Shown here one piece after another: positions 51,378-61,395 of a DNA stretch of 64,000 nt. The notes under the pieces are model-generated. The model saw only the letters and a program-made list of their open reading frames with translations. It did not search any database and was not told the DNA's origin. Origin of the DNA: Corella eumyota (lineage: Eukaryota > Chordata > Ascidiacea > Phlebobranchia > Corellidae); assembly GCA_963082875.1 (NCBI GenBank), contig OY720098.1, positions 8,060,001 through 8,124,000 of the forward strand, written 5' to 3'. Position 1 is the stretch's first letter. Every line of letters starts with the position of its first letter. Made by a program: the position numbers and the translations under genes.

Positions 51378-52073
51378 ATGAGACTTTTACTTTTGGCAGT
51401 CGCCCTGTTGGCTATCTTTCAAAATTGTGAATCTATTCACGATGAAGATATTGAACAACAAAACATTTCTATGGAGGATTATTTAGACCAACTAACAGTA
51501 GGTCATGTTATAATAAAAGCTTACATAAGGCTTTCTTATTTCGTACTTTAATTTTTTTCCCAGGAAAGTGTGGATAATGAGTTAGATGGAAACAGTATGA
51601 TGGGCCATAAACCACCCAATCGTTGGTACAGTTTGGATACGAAGGACTCCACACTTGATAAATCGAAAAACGTAACTATTTTTACATCTTAAAAACACAA
51701 TCTTGTATTTGTAAGAATTTTATATTTTAGTAATGACTTTTTGTGTTAAGGATAAACTAGAACGAGACCTCGGGATAATATTGGTAAAACACTACAAGTA
51801 TTTAACAAAATTGAGAGGCCAACTCAGTAAAATTATTAACAGGCATACTAGGAAGCTTGATTTGTGGCCCATTATCAAATCAAACGATGCTACAGGTAAA
51901 GTTTACATTTAAATAATTTTTTTTGTTTAAAATTTTTATGATTTTATAATTGTTTATTAGACGAAGCAGATGGCCAGCACCATAGCTTTGGTTTGGAACA
52001 GCCAGAGTGGATGAAACACTTGTTTGATGATGTTGAGTTGTATAAACTGGAGTTGGAAGAACTAAACGAATAG
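51378..52073 (+). CDS. Orphan secreted protein, 161 aa
   Basis: Four exons (51378-51497, 51564-51671, 51751-51895, 51961-52073) give a small protein that I do not recognise. It opens with a clear signal peptide (MRLLLLAVALLAIFQNCES). The mature part is acidic, without cysteines, and has an N-glycosylation site (NIS). A basic amphipathic stretch lies in exon 3 (ERDLGIILVKHYKYLTKLRG, then NRHTRKLDLWPII), and the C-terminus is acidic (VELYKLELEELNE). There is no repeat, no dibasic-flanked amidated peptide and no membrane segment after the signal. It points tail-to-tail at the GnRH gene. A secreted hormone-like or matrix factor is possible but unproven. AATAAA at 52148-52153 probably ends the transcript. 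Confidence 0.7.
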
Positions 52074-52404
52074 TTTATTCTCCCAAAATGTTTGCTTTTT
52101 TTAATATAATTTAGTTTTCTTTTTGGTAATTATTATTATACAAATTTAATAAAACTATTATAGTGTTTTTAATCAGTAAATGATCTTATATTAGTGTTTT
52201 TTTGTAGATATGCAATTTTGTAAATAAAACGCCCTGTAGGCTTTAAAACTATATAAAAAAGTAGTAGACAAAGTTATTTTTCATCAAATTTGTTAAACTA
52301 TTTCGTTTATTGCTTTAAAAGATACAAGTAACAAAATAATTAAAACTAATAGTTTAAAACAGCACAGTACACCAAACGATATTAATAATTAGCTTCGGCT
52401 TGAT
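52074..52404. other. Convergent 3' ends
   Basis: It holds AATAAA on the plus strand (52148-52153 and near 52222) and on the minus strand (about 52306-52312), so the two 3'UTRs may nearly meet or overlap. Confidence 0.55.
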
Positions 52405-53235
52405 TTACTTTTCAACGTCCGCGTCAATAACTAGGTTATTATCATTTTCGGGATTCATTTTCGTTACGTCATTGTTCATTTCCAAATCCCAGTCGTCCAT
52501 ATCCGTGACGTCATCTTCGACAAAAATTGGATTCGGTTTTGGTTGATCGATTTTGAACGGTTCTTCGTCCATCTCGACAGATCGTTTTACAACGTTCGAA
52601 TCTTCGAGCATGACTTCGTCACCACTTCGTTTTCCGCCAGGGGAGTAACACTTGCTCCAATGTTGTCGTTTTGTTACTTCGTCCACGACCTTGTCGGCCC
52701 TCTTTGATCGTTTGCCTGGCCTGAAATAATCACTCCAGTGCTGGCGAACGTTTTTACTGGGATGCGACTCGTCATACAGATCATTTTCGAAGTCAAATTC
52801 TTCCGACGACTTTTTGCCAGATGGTCTAAAATAGTCGCTCCAATGTTGACGAGAATCGATTTGCTTTAACTTTGAACTTTTGGTGTCATCATCATTTTGC
52901 CAGTCTCCAGCGAAAAATTTACCCCGCTTTCCGCCCGGATTATAATCTTTGCTCCAGTGTTGTCGTGTTGTTAGTGGATTTGCTGTTTTCCATTCGTTTT
53001 CCGATTCGGAATCCAACCATTCTTGTAGTAATTCAGGTATCTTTTCCGGTTTGGACTGTATTTCTATGTTTGAGCTCATCTTCCCGACGCTTTCATCTAG
53101 TTTTTCGGTTTGGGCTTGTTTGTGAAAAAGTGTTAGGAGTCGTTGAATTAGGCCGAGCTCATTGTCTTGATAACCGCTCGACAGGCAAACACATGCACTT
53201 AAAATTGCGACAGTAAAAACTTGTTGAAACAACAT
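52405..53235 (-). CDS. gnrh: Prepro-gonadotropin-releasing hormone with four tunicate GnRH-type peptides
   Basis: One uninterrupted exon encodes 276 aa. A signal peptide covers about residues 1-21. Four QHWS peptides follow. P1 QHWSKDYNPG is residues 92-101, then G-KR. P2 QHWSDYFRPS is 130-139, then G-KK. P3 QHWSDYFRP is 165-173, then G-KR. P4 QHWSKCYSPG is 191-200, then G-KR. The N-terminal Gln should become pyroglutamate and the Gly before the basic pair should donate the amide. P3 is one change from Chelyosoma tGnRH-1 (QHWSDYFKPG) and lacks residue 10. P2 has Ser10. P4 has a Cys like tGnRH-2. The first three sit after a single Arg, P4 after KR. Spacers are acidic and the tail has no further peptide. 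GnRHs act on class A receptors; in ascidians they trigger gamete release. An acceptor-like site 26 nt upstream suggests 5' splicing. Confidence 0.97.
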   Translation of the reverse strand: MLFQQVFTVAILSACVCLSSGYQDNELGLIQRLLTLFHKQAQTEKLDESVGKMSSNIEIQSKPEKIPELLQEWLDSESENEWKTANPLTTRQHWSKDYNPGGKRGKFFAGDWQNDDDTKSSKLKQIDSRQHWSDYFRPSGKKSSEEFDFENDLYDESHPSKNVRQHWSDYFRPGKRSKRADKVVDEVTKRQHWSKCYSPGGKRSGDEVMLEDSNVVKRSVEMDEEPFKIDQPKPNPIFVEDDVTDMDDWDLEMNNDVTKMNPENDNNLVIDADVEK

Positions 53236-55085
53236 GCCGAGGGTTTAACTTACAAGATATCTACAAAAAAAAACTAAATTGTAAATCAAATAATTCAACT
53301 CGTAAATTGCTATTGTAGCTTCTCGTTTCTGTTCTGAAATCTAAAAGTGATGTGGGGCATTAAAACCGCCGGGTTTTTATATTATTGTTGTTTAATTTGT
53401 GTCAGGTTTGACAAATGTTGCTCTGCCTAATTTAATCTCGGGTAGAATAATTTAAAATGCCAACTGTTAAAAAATCACTGATACACGATTATCGATCAAT
53501 ACGTCACTGAGCATTATTATTTGGCTTTGTATGAAAGGCATAAAAATACATGCCAAGTCCGAGGCTTCTTTTGAAAAGTTATATTCTAATGTTGCGTTTG
53601 CGCATCTTTTAGCATGACTAATATATAAAACATCAAATTTTAATTGGAATAAAAACACATTTATTTATTTTTTTACTAATTTGATTTTAGTGAGTCATCT
53701 AGCATTACGAAGTCAGTTTAAACGTAATTTTAAAAACAAGAACCGATATTATATTTTAAATTTGTAATAATACATCCCATAGTATAATGTTATATTATAA
53801 CTTTTAAGTTAGGATTTGGTAAGTTATTTGTAAGGCGATTTGAATAGTGTAAGTGTAGGAGATTTATAAATAATTGATCTGCATTAAACCGATTTAAAAT
53901 GTAAGCAATTCCTATTCGATAAATTTGTGATTTAATTTTCTATATACGTTGAATCCGTTACGTCAGTTAACATTAAATTCAGTTTTGTTTTTTATCCAGA
54001 TAATCAAATAATACAATTTTATTTTGTGCTAAATATTCGCAATCTATTATAGACTGTTTGATAGATAAAGGCGGATGTTGTAATTTCATTAAAGCCTTTT
54101 TAAAATGTACTTCATTTAAAAGGCTGCTTTTTATAAATAAAATAGATAATTCTCCTTTCTTTTAAATTAAAATACTACAAAATTTGCTTATACTTATTAC
54201 CATATACATACATAGAATCAATTTTTTTTTCTTTAAGCACTGCATTTATTGCTTAGCATGGCCGACTGTTTTATTATACAACATTTAGCTGCTGTTAAGT
54301 ACTAGGGGTAAATTAAAACCTTGGCTTCTAATTTTTTTCTAATCAAATTTTGCCAAAGTTTTTCGCTTGGTGAATATTTCCAATAAAAAGTGACACCTTT
54401 ATTGTAAATTAAATCCCCAGGGAAAAATGTGACGTCATATCTTGTTTAACATTGACGTGTATGTTGAGAATTTTTTTATGCTTATATCAATTGTTTTTAG
54501 TTGTTCGAATATTATTGCTTATTAGTTCGATCTAAACATATGTCAATCACACAAGCATCGATTGATCTAAAATATTTTTTTACTTTTACGTTATAGTATT
54601 CTATAATGTTCTTTTAAAAAAAATTTAGCAAATTTTTGTACGGTCCAATTAGATTGGGATTATTGTTACATTTTATTTAAAAAATCAACAAAATCGGTTA
54701 ACATAATTGTCTATTACATTAAATTATTAAAATTTATTTTTTGCTTTAACAACAAAAAAAAACTATAGATTTAGTGACAAATAAATGTTTTCGTAACTTT
54801 CACGGCTAATGGTTAAGAATATCTCAAATTCACAATCGGTTTTATTTTTTCGTACATGGGGGTTTAGCAATTTTTGATACGGCTTGACCCTATTATTAAA
54901 GGCAAATATTTCTGTAGTTTGTATTTTTTCTATAATTTTATTATACTTTTGGGAAGAAGGTTTCTACAACTTGTATCCTTTTAGTCACTCAAGAGGTAAA
55001 ACCACTAGGTATAATCTAGCGACATAATTTGGTAACGCTTTTCAATGCTGTAATGTAAATAACAAACATAATTTTTAAATTGATT
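53236..55085. other. GnRH upstream region and intergenic DNA
   Basis: No gene recognised. The right part is the 3' flank of the next minus-strand gene. A TGACGTCA octamer lies at 54430-54437. A 63-codon open frame near 53.5 kb has no support. Confidence 0.4.
53374..53381 (-). promoter_or_regulatory. Possible TATA box of the GnRH gene
   Basis: The minus strand reads TATAAAAA here, about 140 bp before the ATG. The acceptor-like AG at 53262-53261 then lies between promoter and ATG, consistent with a short 5'UTR intron or trans-splicing. Confidence 0.4.
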
Positions 55086-55855
55086 TTATTCATGAAACAC
55101 CGTTGACAACCTTCGAAAAAATTTCGTATCCCGCTTTTGTTCACGCGCAGACGTCATCATTTCCTCACGCAAGGTTTGAATTTTGGTTTGTAGTTCCAAT
55201 GTTAGGGGGTGATTCGCTCCAAGTTCCATTTTATATTGTTTAATAATGTCCTAATATACAATTTAAATAAATTCGGTATAATGATTTAATATTTATATTG
55301 CTAAATAACATTTGGCATTGCCTTTTATTTAAAAAAAAGCTGTACGTGATTTAGTAAAAATAGCAGTTAGCTATTAAAATTTGGGTCTTCATGGCCCCAT
55401 AAAAACTTTGTGTATTTTTTATCACCAAGCCTTACTAGTAAAATTGCAAGCACTTCTTCTCGTGTGTCTGCTATTAAAGGGTCGGGTATTGCCACGATTG
55501 CATCTTTGGCCGTATCTCTCATGTATTGTAAATGATCTTTATCGTTTGCGAACTGACTATGTGATGTCATCTGAGTCCAGCGCTTGATCAAAGTCATGGC
55601 CTTAATTTGTTGATTTACTCGTTTCGCTACAGACTTCGACGTTGTTTTGGGATCCGATTCCGCCTCGGTCTCGTTACTGTCACCAGGAATTGTGGCAATT
55701 TTAGCGGTTTTCCAAAGACTCTTTTTAGGTGAACTCGTCTCGGGTTTTGCACTTTCCTCTGGTTTAACTTGACTCGGTGAGCCAGCAGTGCCTTGGCCAG
55801 TTTGCGAGTTTTCAGGAACGTTTATTGTTAGAGAATTGTTTTCCGATTTTTCCAT
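55086..55855 (-). CDS. Orphan two-exon gene, 194 aa
   Basis: Exon 1 is 55855-55436 and exon 2 is 55250-55086. The donor CTA|GTAAGG and acceptor ATATTAG|GAC join in phase 0, ending REQKRDTKFFRRLSTVFHE. Left unspliced, exon 1 would run to a stop at 55367 (162 aa). I do not recognise the protein. Residues 1-75 are low-complexity and charged, rich in S, T, E, P and K (SPSQVKPEESAKPETSSPKK). From about residue 80 it is helical (KRVNQQIKAMTLIKRWTQM, DKDHLQYMRDTAKDAIVAIP). Exon 2 looks like a coiled coil (HPLTLELQTKIQTLREEMM). There is no signal peptide or membrane segment, so it is probably cytosolic or nuclear. Confidence 0.65.
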
Positions 55856-56329
55856 TGTGATTAAAAATGTTTATTTCTTGCTGCAGTAGTAAACGCATAA
55901 AATAATTTTTATTTCGATATATTTTACCCTTTTTCTTTTACATAAATTAATAATTGTTTTGTTTATTGGGTAACAATTGTAAGCTAGCTGGCAATAAGTT
56001 TTTTTTTTATAAAAACTGTTTACATATTCTTGATTGTAAGCAAATATATATATTTTTTATATTAAAGATCAATGTGTTTAATTTTTCACTAATACCAACA
56101 TTTATAATTTAAAGTTAACATTATAAATATTAAACTAACTATGTAATCATAGGATGTAATGGAAACACCGTATTTATTTAATCAATGATGTCATAACCGT
56201 GGGAAAAATATCCTGAAAGTTAAGCTATACAGAATGGAAGTTCGTTAACGTACAATTTTTACAAAAACACAGGCAGTCCTTCAGTGCGAAAACCGCAGGC
56301 CCACAGATCTGCAGATGGTTGTAGTTTTT

Positions 56330-59215
56330 GTTTACAAGAGAGGGCACTATGTAAAAGATGGAGTGCTTGTGCAGAGTGGGGAGTGTTTTCATTTTTTTAT
56401 TTATTATTTTTTTTATTTTTTATTGACGTCACTTATGATGACGTCATCATAAAGTTATGTTGGTACGACGATAGAATAAGGTTAACATACAACCATCTGT
56501 GATACATAAAATGTAGAAAACTACACGCAGCAGATACTGATAAATGATAATAATTTTTAGGCGGAAATGACGTCATTACCCTTGTGTGCCACATTTTTAT
56601 TGCCCCATTCCTAAAGTAAATTTATTAGCATTCGAATGAAGCTAACTAGAAGTTGGCACCAAGGAGATGAAGGGGTCAACGGGAGCATTATATAACCAAC
56701 TTTCAATAAATGGAAATACTTCAATAAGGTAAGTTAATTTTGTAAAAAACTAATAAAATGCTTAAAAAATTTTTTTTAAAGCAAACAAAAAGTTATAGCA
56801 TAGTACTGCCAACTCAAAAACTTTACAATGTTTTAAATTGAAATCTTTTTAATAACATAATAAATATTTATTTATTTAGCTGTAAAGTCAAGAAATAAAA
56901 ACTTCTCAAGATAAAGGGAAACCAACCAAGAAATTTTGACAATTCTCGGTTAACTTTAAGCAAAAGAAACATTTGGAAAAATTGGATCAGAAGCAAAAAA
57001 ACAAGCTGAAAAATTGGATCAGATAAGCATCACCTCAAAAGTCTTTAATAAACCCACCCTTGAAGTATGGGTAAATTGAAATATCGTCGTTATTTACCAA
57101 ATCTACGATATTTACTGCTGATTAACTACGAAAATCGATACTTTTTTTTTCATCTTTTATTTTTTTGTTTTGTGTTTTTGTTGTTGTTTCGATGTTGTGT
57201 TGATTTTTTGTTGTGCTTGTTTAGGTGCAGTACTTTTATTTTTTAGCTAGGCTTTAAGGTAGACAGAAACTTGTAAACTGTTAATTTTAACCAAGGCGCC
57301 TTGCAAATATCTTTTAGGATAGGCACTTTTACTTAGAATTTAGGGTAGCCACTTGGGTATAACTTTGACGTAAGCTCTTTTGCTAATTTATTCCACATCG
57401 GCACTTTTACTTATAAATTTTGGGGTAGGCACTTGTGCCTATAGCTAAATTTGGCACATTTACCTATAACTTTAAAGTAGGCACTTATAAATAAGGTAAG
57501 CACTTGTCTCTATAACTTTGACGCAGGTATTTTTACTTATAAATTTGGGGTTAGCATTTTTACTTATAAATTCAGGGTAGGCACTTATCTTTGTAACTTT
57601 GATGAAGACTCTTTACTTATTAATTTGAAGTAGACCATTTCACCTATAAATTTTAAAGTAGGCATTTGTGCCTATACCTAAATGTAGGCACCTCTACCTG
57701 TAACTTTGGGAAAGGCACTTTTAACTATAACTCAAAAGTAGGCTATATATATAATCATAACTTAAAGATTGGCACTTGTGCCTATAATTTTGGAGTAGGC
57801 GCTTTCAATTATAAATAATAGGCAGCTCATATATATATATACCTATAACTTTGAGTTAAGCACTTTTGCCAATATCTCAGAAGTAGGCACTTTCACCTTA
57901 AGCTTTCAAAGAGACATTTTTATCTATAACTTAAAGGGAGCAGGCACTTATATCTAGAACTTAAAGGCAGGCACTTTAACCTTGAATTAGGCACTTGTAT
58001 ATATTACTTTGAGGTAGGTACTCCTACCAATAACTCAAAAGTAAGCACCTTTACCTAAAACTTTAAATAGGCACTTTTATCTATAACTCAGAGTCAGGCA
58101 CTTTAACCTTAAAGTAGGCACTTGTATCTATGACTTTAAGGTAGGCACTCTTACCTATAACTTAGAGGAAGCTCTTTTTATCTATAACTATAAAGTAGGC
58201 ACTTTTACCTTTAACTTAGAGGTAGGAACTTGTATCTATAACTTTAATGTAGACACTTTAACCTAGAGGTAGGCACTTTAACCTCGAAGTAAGCACTTGT
58301 ATTTATAACTTTAAGGTAGGCACTTTTACCTATAACTTGGAGATAGACCCTTTTACCTATAATTTAGAGGTAGCAATTTTACCTATAACACAGAAGAAGG
58401 CACGTGTAAGTTTAACTTAGAGGTAGGCAGTTTTACCTAAAATTTAGAGGTAGGAACTTTTACCAATAACACAGAAGTAGGAACTTTTTTCAATAACTCA
58501 AAAGGTAGGCACTTTTACATATAACTCAGAGGGTAGGCACTTTTACGTATTCTTTAGAGATAGGCTTTTTTACCAATATCTCAGGGGGTGGGCACTTTCA
58601 CCATTATCTCAGAGGTAGGCTTCTTTACCAAAACCTCAGTGGGTAGGCACAAAGGTAGGCACTTTTACCAATATTTCGGAGGGCGGGCACTTTTACCACT
58701 AACTCAGAGGTAGGCACTTTGCACTATGTTAAAGGCGAAGGGCTCAACGGGAGCATTATTTAACAAAATTACGTAGTAGATGCCTGTATTTCAGATACAT
58801 GCCTTGGACGAAAATGTAATCATTGACCTCTTCATCCCCTTTGTGCAACTTCTAGTTAGCATCATTTGATTGACCTCTTCGTGCCAACTTCTAAATATTA
58901 TTATTGGATTGCAAATTCAATTTAATTTAGGAATAAGGCAATAAAAATATGGCACACAGGGATTATGACGTCATTTCTGCCAAAAAAAGGTTAGTAACTG
59001 CTTCGTATGGTTTCTCTACATTTTAAGTCTTACCTTTGGGTATATAATAACTTTATACTCTAAACATTTTAAAATAACATTTTAATTACGTCACCAAAGC
59101 AACTCGCGACGTCATTAAGGAAACTCTGTAATCTGCAAATGCGCTTCACCTTTTACATAGGCCAAAAACACTCCGCACTCTGCACAAGCACTCCGCCTTT
59201 TACATAGGCCCACAA
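56330..59215. mobile_element. Foldback-like element: long inverted arms around a minisatellite
   Basis: The left arm (about 56330-56700) recurs inverted in the right arm (about 58740-59215). Matching blocks include GGAGTGCTTGTGCAGAGTG near the outer ends, the GACGTCAT blocks (56568 and 58966), TTTTTATTGCC, and GCTAACTAGAAGTTG. The arms are diverged, with indels. A block CTCAACGGGAGCATTAT-like sequence also flanks the core as a direct repeat (56677 and 58741). No transposase frame is visible. I did not find a clear target duplication, so the exact ends are uncertain. Confidence 0.65.
57240..58730. repeat. 27-bp minisatellite, about 1.5 kb
   Basis: Degenerate head-to-tail units with core TAGGCACTTTTACCTATAA. 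Between 58136 and 58380 the unit starts fall mostly 27 bp apart, with some 20-bp short units. Units carry in-frame stops, so this is not coding. It has no spacers, so it is not a CRISPR array. Confidence 0.92.
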
Positions 59216-59294
59216 GAAAGTGATAGTCAGATTGCGATCTAAATGTGAACATTTTATTTGACAAAATTAGGTAGGCTACTTGGTTTTTATAAAT

Positions 59295-60602
59295 ATGAAT
59301 CGTTATACTCTGTTAAGTTGTGTTCTACTTTGCATGTCCTTATTTATTATGGAAATATCAGCAATTAATTCTAGGTCCCGATATCGAAGAGAATCAAATC
59401 CATATGCAAAAGACTTAACTAGAGAAGACATTTTACGGATTTTAAATAGATTTGATAATGATTATGATGACACAACCATACTGGAAGACAAAAACAAATG
59501 TGACTCTTTTACCAAATTGGAGGATAATATCATTCAAACTCGAAAATCTTTAAAAAACGGTGCAACCTTTTTAGGGGGTGTTTCTAATGCATCCACCCCA
59601 GAGGAATGTAAGCAAGCATGTTGTGCCTTTAAAGATGAAGTAGGTGATTGTGATGTTGGAGTATTTCAAGCAAACCCAAGTATAATCGACCAAGTAAAAT
59701 GCTATTTGTTTCGTTGCTACATTGGAAGTGATAATACCAACAAATGCCAGTTTTCACACCATGCCGATTATACAATCTTTAAAAGAGTAGGTTTGGAAAC
59801 TGAAGCACAACAATTAAACAATATTATTCCTGATACTGATAAAGAAGCACTGAGAACCTCGACAACTAAAACGAGTACAGAGGCAACAACATCAACCACT
59901 ACAACAACCACCACACCAACAACTACAACAACAACAACCACACCAACATCTACAACAACAACCACACCAACAACTACAACACCTTCTACAACAACACAGG
60001 GTTCCACGACAACCACAATGACACCTACTACGACTACTACCACAACTCCAATAACAACCACAACAACAACAGCTAGGTCCACAACTACACAACTACCACC
60101 TAAAGATAACTGCAATACCAAATGCTCAAAAATGCAATGGTCATGTGATAACAAATGTTGTGTGTCAGTGTTTGATGTTTGTGATGGAGTTGTGCAATGC
60201 ACTGACGGCAGTGACGAAAGCGATTGTGTAAAAATTCGAAAGAATTTATTTGCAGATAAACAAACATCTACTACTACAACTTCTACTGCAAAATCAACAA
60301 CTACAACTACAACCACACTTTTGACAAACTCAGAAATTTTAGAATCATTAGTAATTGAGGATGAGGAAAAGGAAGAAAATGAAAAGTTGCAGAAGGAAAT
60401 TAAAGAGTTGAAGGAAGAAAATGTAAATTTAGTGCCAAATCAAAGTGCCGTCTTACCACTTGCACTTGGGTTAATAGTTACGGCTTGCGTTCTGCTGATG
60501 GTTGCTTGTAGAGTCAGAATGATGAAGAAAAAATTAAGAAGACATAAAGGACCGCTTGCTATGGATGAAGCTGATTATCTAATAAATGGAATGTATTTAT
60601 AG
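59295..60602 (+). CDS. LRP11: LRP11 orthologue (MANSC, Thr-rich mucin-like, LDLa, transmembrane)
   Basis: A single exon encodes 435 aa. I begin at ATG 59295, which is followed by a signal peptide (residues 1-23). A MANSC domain covers about 69-165 (IIQTRKSLKNGATFLGG, then QACC, CYLFRCY, CQFSHHADY). A tract of almost pure Thr with Pro covers about 189-267. An LDL-receptor class A module is at 273-311 (FDVCDGVVQCTDGSDESDC). A second Thr patch and an acidic coiled coil precede the membrane segment. The membrane segment and tail (AVLPLALGLIVTACVLLMVA, and ADYLINGMYL at the end) match human LRP11 closely (as recalled: AVLPLALGLAITALLLLMVA and SDYLINGMYL). LRP11 is a poorly understood cell-surface protein. 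Human LRP11 has a PKD domain where this one has the Thr tract. The lack of introns is unusual here. AATAAA at 60694-60699. Confidence 0.95.
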   Translation: MNRYTLLSCVLLCMSLFIMEISAINSRSRYRRESNPYAKDLTREDILRILNRFDNDYDDTTILEDKNKCDSFTKLEDNIIQTRKSLKNGATFLGGVSNASTPEECKQACCAFKDEVGDCDVGVFQANPSIIDQVKCYLFRCYIGSDNTNKCQFSHHADYTIFKRVGLETEAQQLNNIIPDTDKEALRTSTTKTSTEATTSTTTTTTTPTTTTTTTTPTSTTTTTPTTTTPSTTTQGSTTTTMTPTTTTTTTPITTTTTTARSTTTQLPPKDNCNTKCSKMQWSCDNKCCVSVFDVCDGVVQCTDGSDESDCVKIRKNLFADKQTSTTTTSTAKSTTTTTTTLLTNSEILESLVIEDEEKEENEKLQKEIKELKEENVNLVPNQSAVLPLALGLIVTACVLLMVACRVRMMKKKLRRHKGPLAMDEADYLINGMYL

Positions 60603-61395
60603 GTTAAGGTGTAATGTGAATAACAAATGGACATTGTGAATTACAAGTATATATTTAATTTGAATGATTTTTAAGAGATTAACTTTAAATCCGAATAAAT
60701 TGACATGTTTTTGTATTTTACCAACCCGAATATATTCTTGATATTAGTTTAGAGTTTTGCACTTTTAAAACTTTTTTTTTGTTTTTATTTTTTTGTTGTT
60801 GTATTTTTAATTAACTGTAACAATTGTTATACAGATATCATTATTTGTGTTGTACTACATGTAACGTAATAGTATTTATAGCTTTTTTTGTACCTTGTTT
60901 GTTGTTTTTTTTTTATGCATCTTACTTCATTTTTTTTTAACTAACATATCATCATTTTTTTCGAAAAAAATAATTAAAAATTGAGCTATTTTCTCATTTT
61001 TTTAATATTAATCTGTGCTAAGGCATAGTAAACAGGCTATTTTTATTAATAATTTTATATTGTTTTTATCAAGGTGCTTAATGAAAACTGAAATAAACAA
61101 TTTTAGCCTGCCATATGTTTAGTTGTTTTTAAATTCCAATTTTCATATCTTTTAATTATTGTTTCTGTTGTTGCTTATTTGTATATGCTGAACTAAAAAC
61201 TCATGCAATCATGTTTTAAATCATTTTAAATTAATAAGTCTGTTGTTCAATGCAGTTGTATTATTTTTTTGCAGTTTTTTATGTTTAGCACACCAGCCTT
61301 GGAAATTGTGATGTTTTTTGTGATCTAATTTTGTTTTTTGTTTTAGCCAGGTTGCATAAATTTTTTAAATTAACAACTGTATTAATTTAAGTAAT
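60603..61395. other. LRP11 3'UTR and ENOPH1 upstream DNA
   Basis: AATAAA at 60694-60699, then T-rich DNA. TTTTGTTTTAG near 61345 and TAATTTAAG just before the ENOPH1 ATG are acceptor-like. No gene seen. Confidence 0.5.

Larger units (their letters stand above)
55856..59294. other. Intergenic DNA dominated by an inverted-repeat element
   Basis: Besides the inverted-repeat element at 56330-59215, it contains the orphan gene promoter on the left and the LRP11 5' flank on the right. No gene seen. Confidence 0.6.

Noticed and set aside
52872-53216. 114-codon frame antisense to the GnRH gene
   Set aside because: Shadow of the GnRH coding sequence.
56284-56502. Cys-containing 72-codon frame
   Set aside because: It lies across the left arm of the inverted-repeat element and has no homologue or splice signals.
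57240-58730. Regular repeats considered as a CRISPR array
   Set aside because: Units are head-to-tail without unique spacers, and the genome is eukaryotic. This is a minisatellite.
59280-59294. Start of LRP11 at an upstream TTG
   Set aside because: A eukaryotic ATG at 59295 follows directly and gives a proper signal peptide.
59768-60316. Val-rich frame antisense to LRP11
   Set aside because: Mirror of the Thr-codon repeats (ACA/ACC); no independent evidence.
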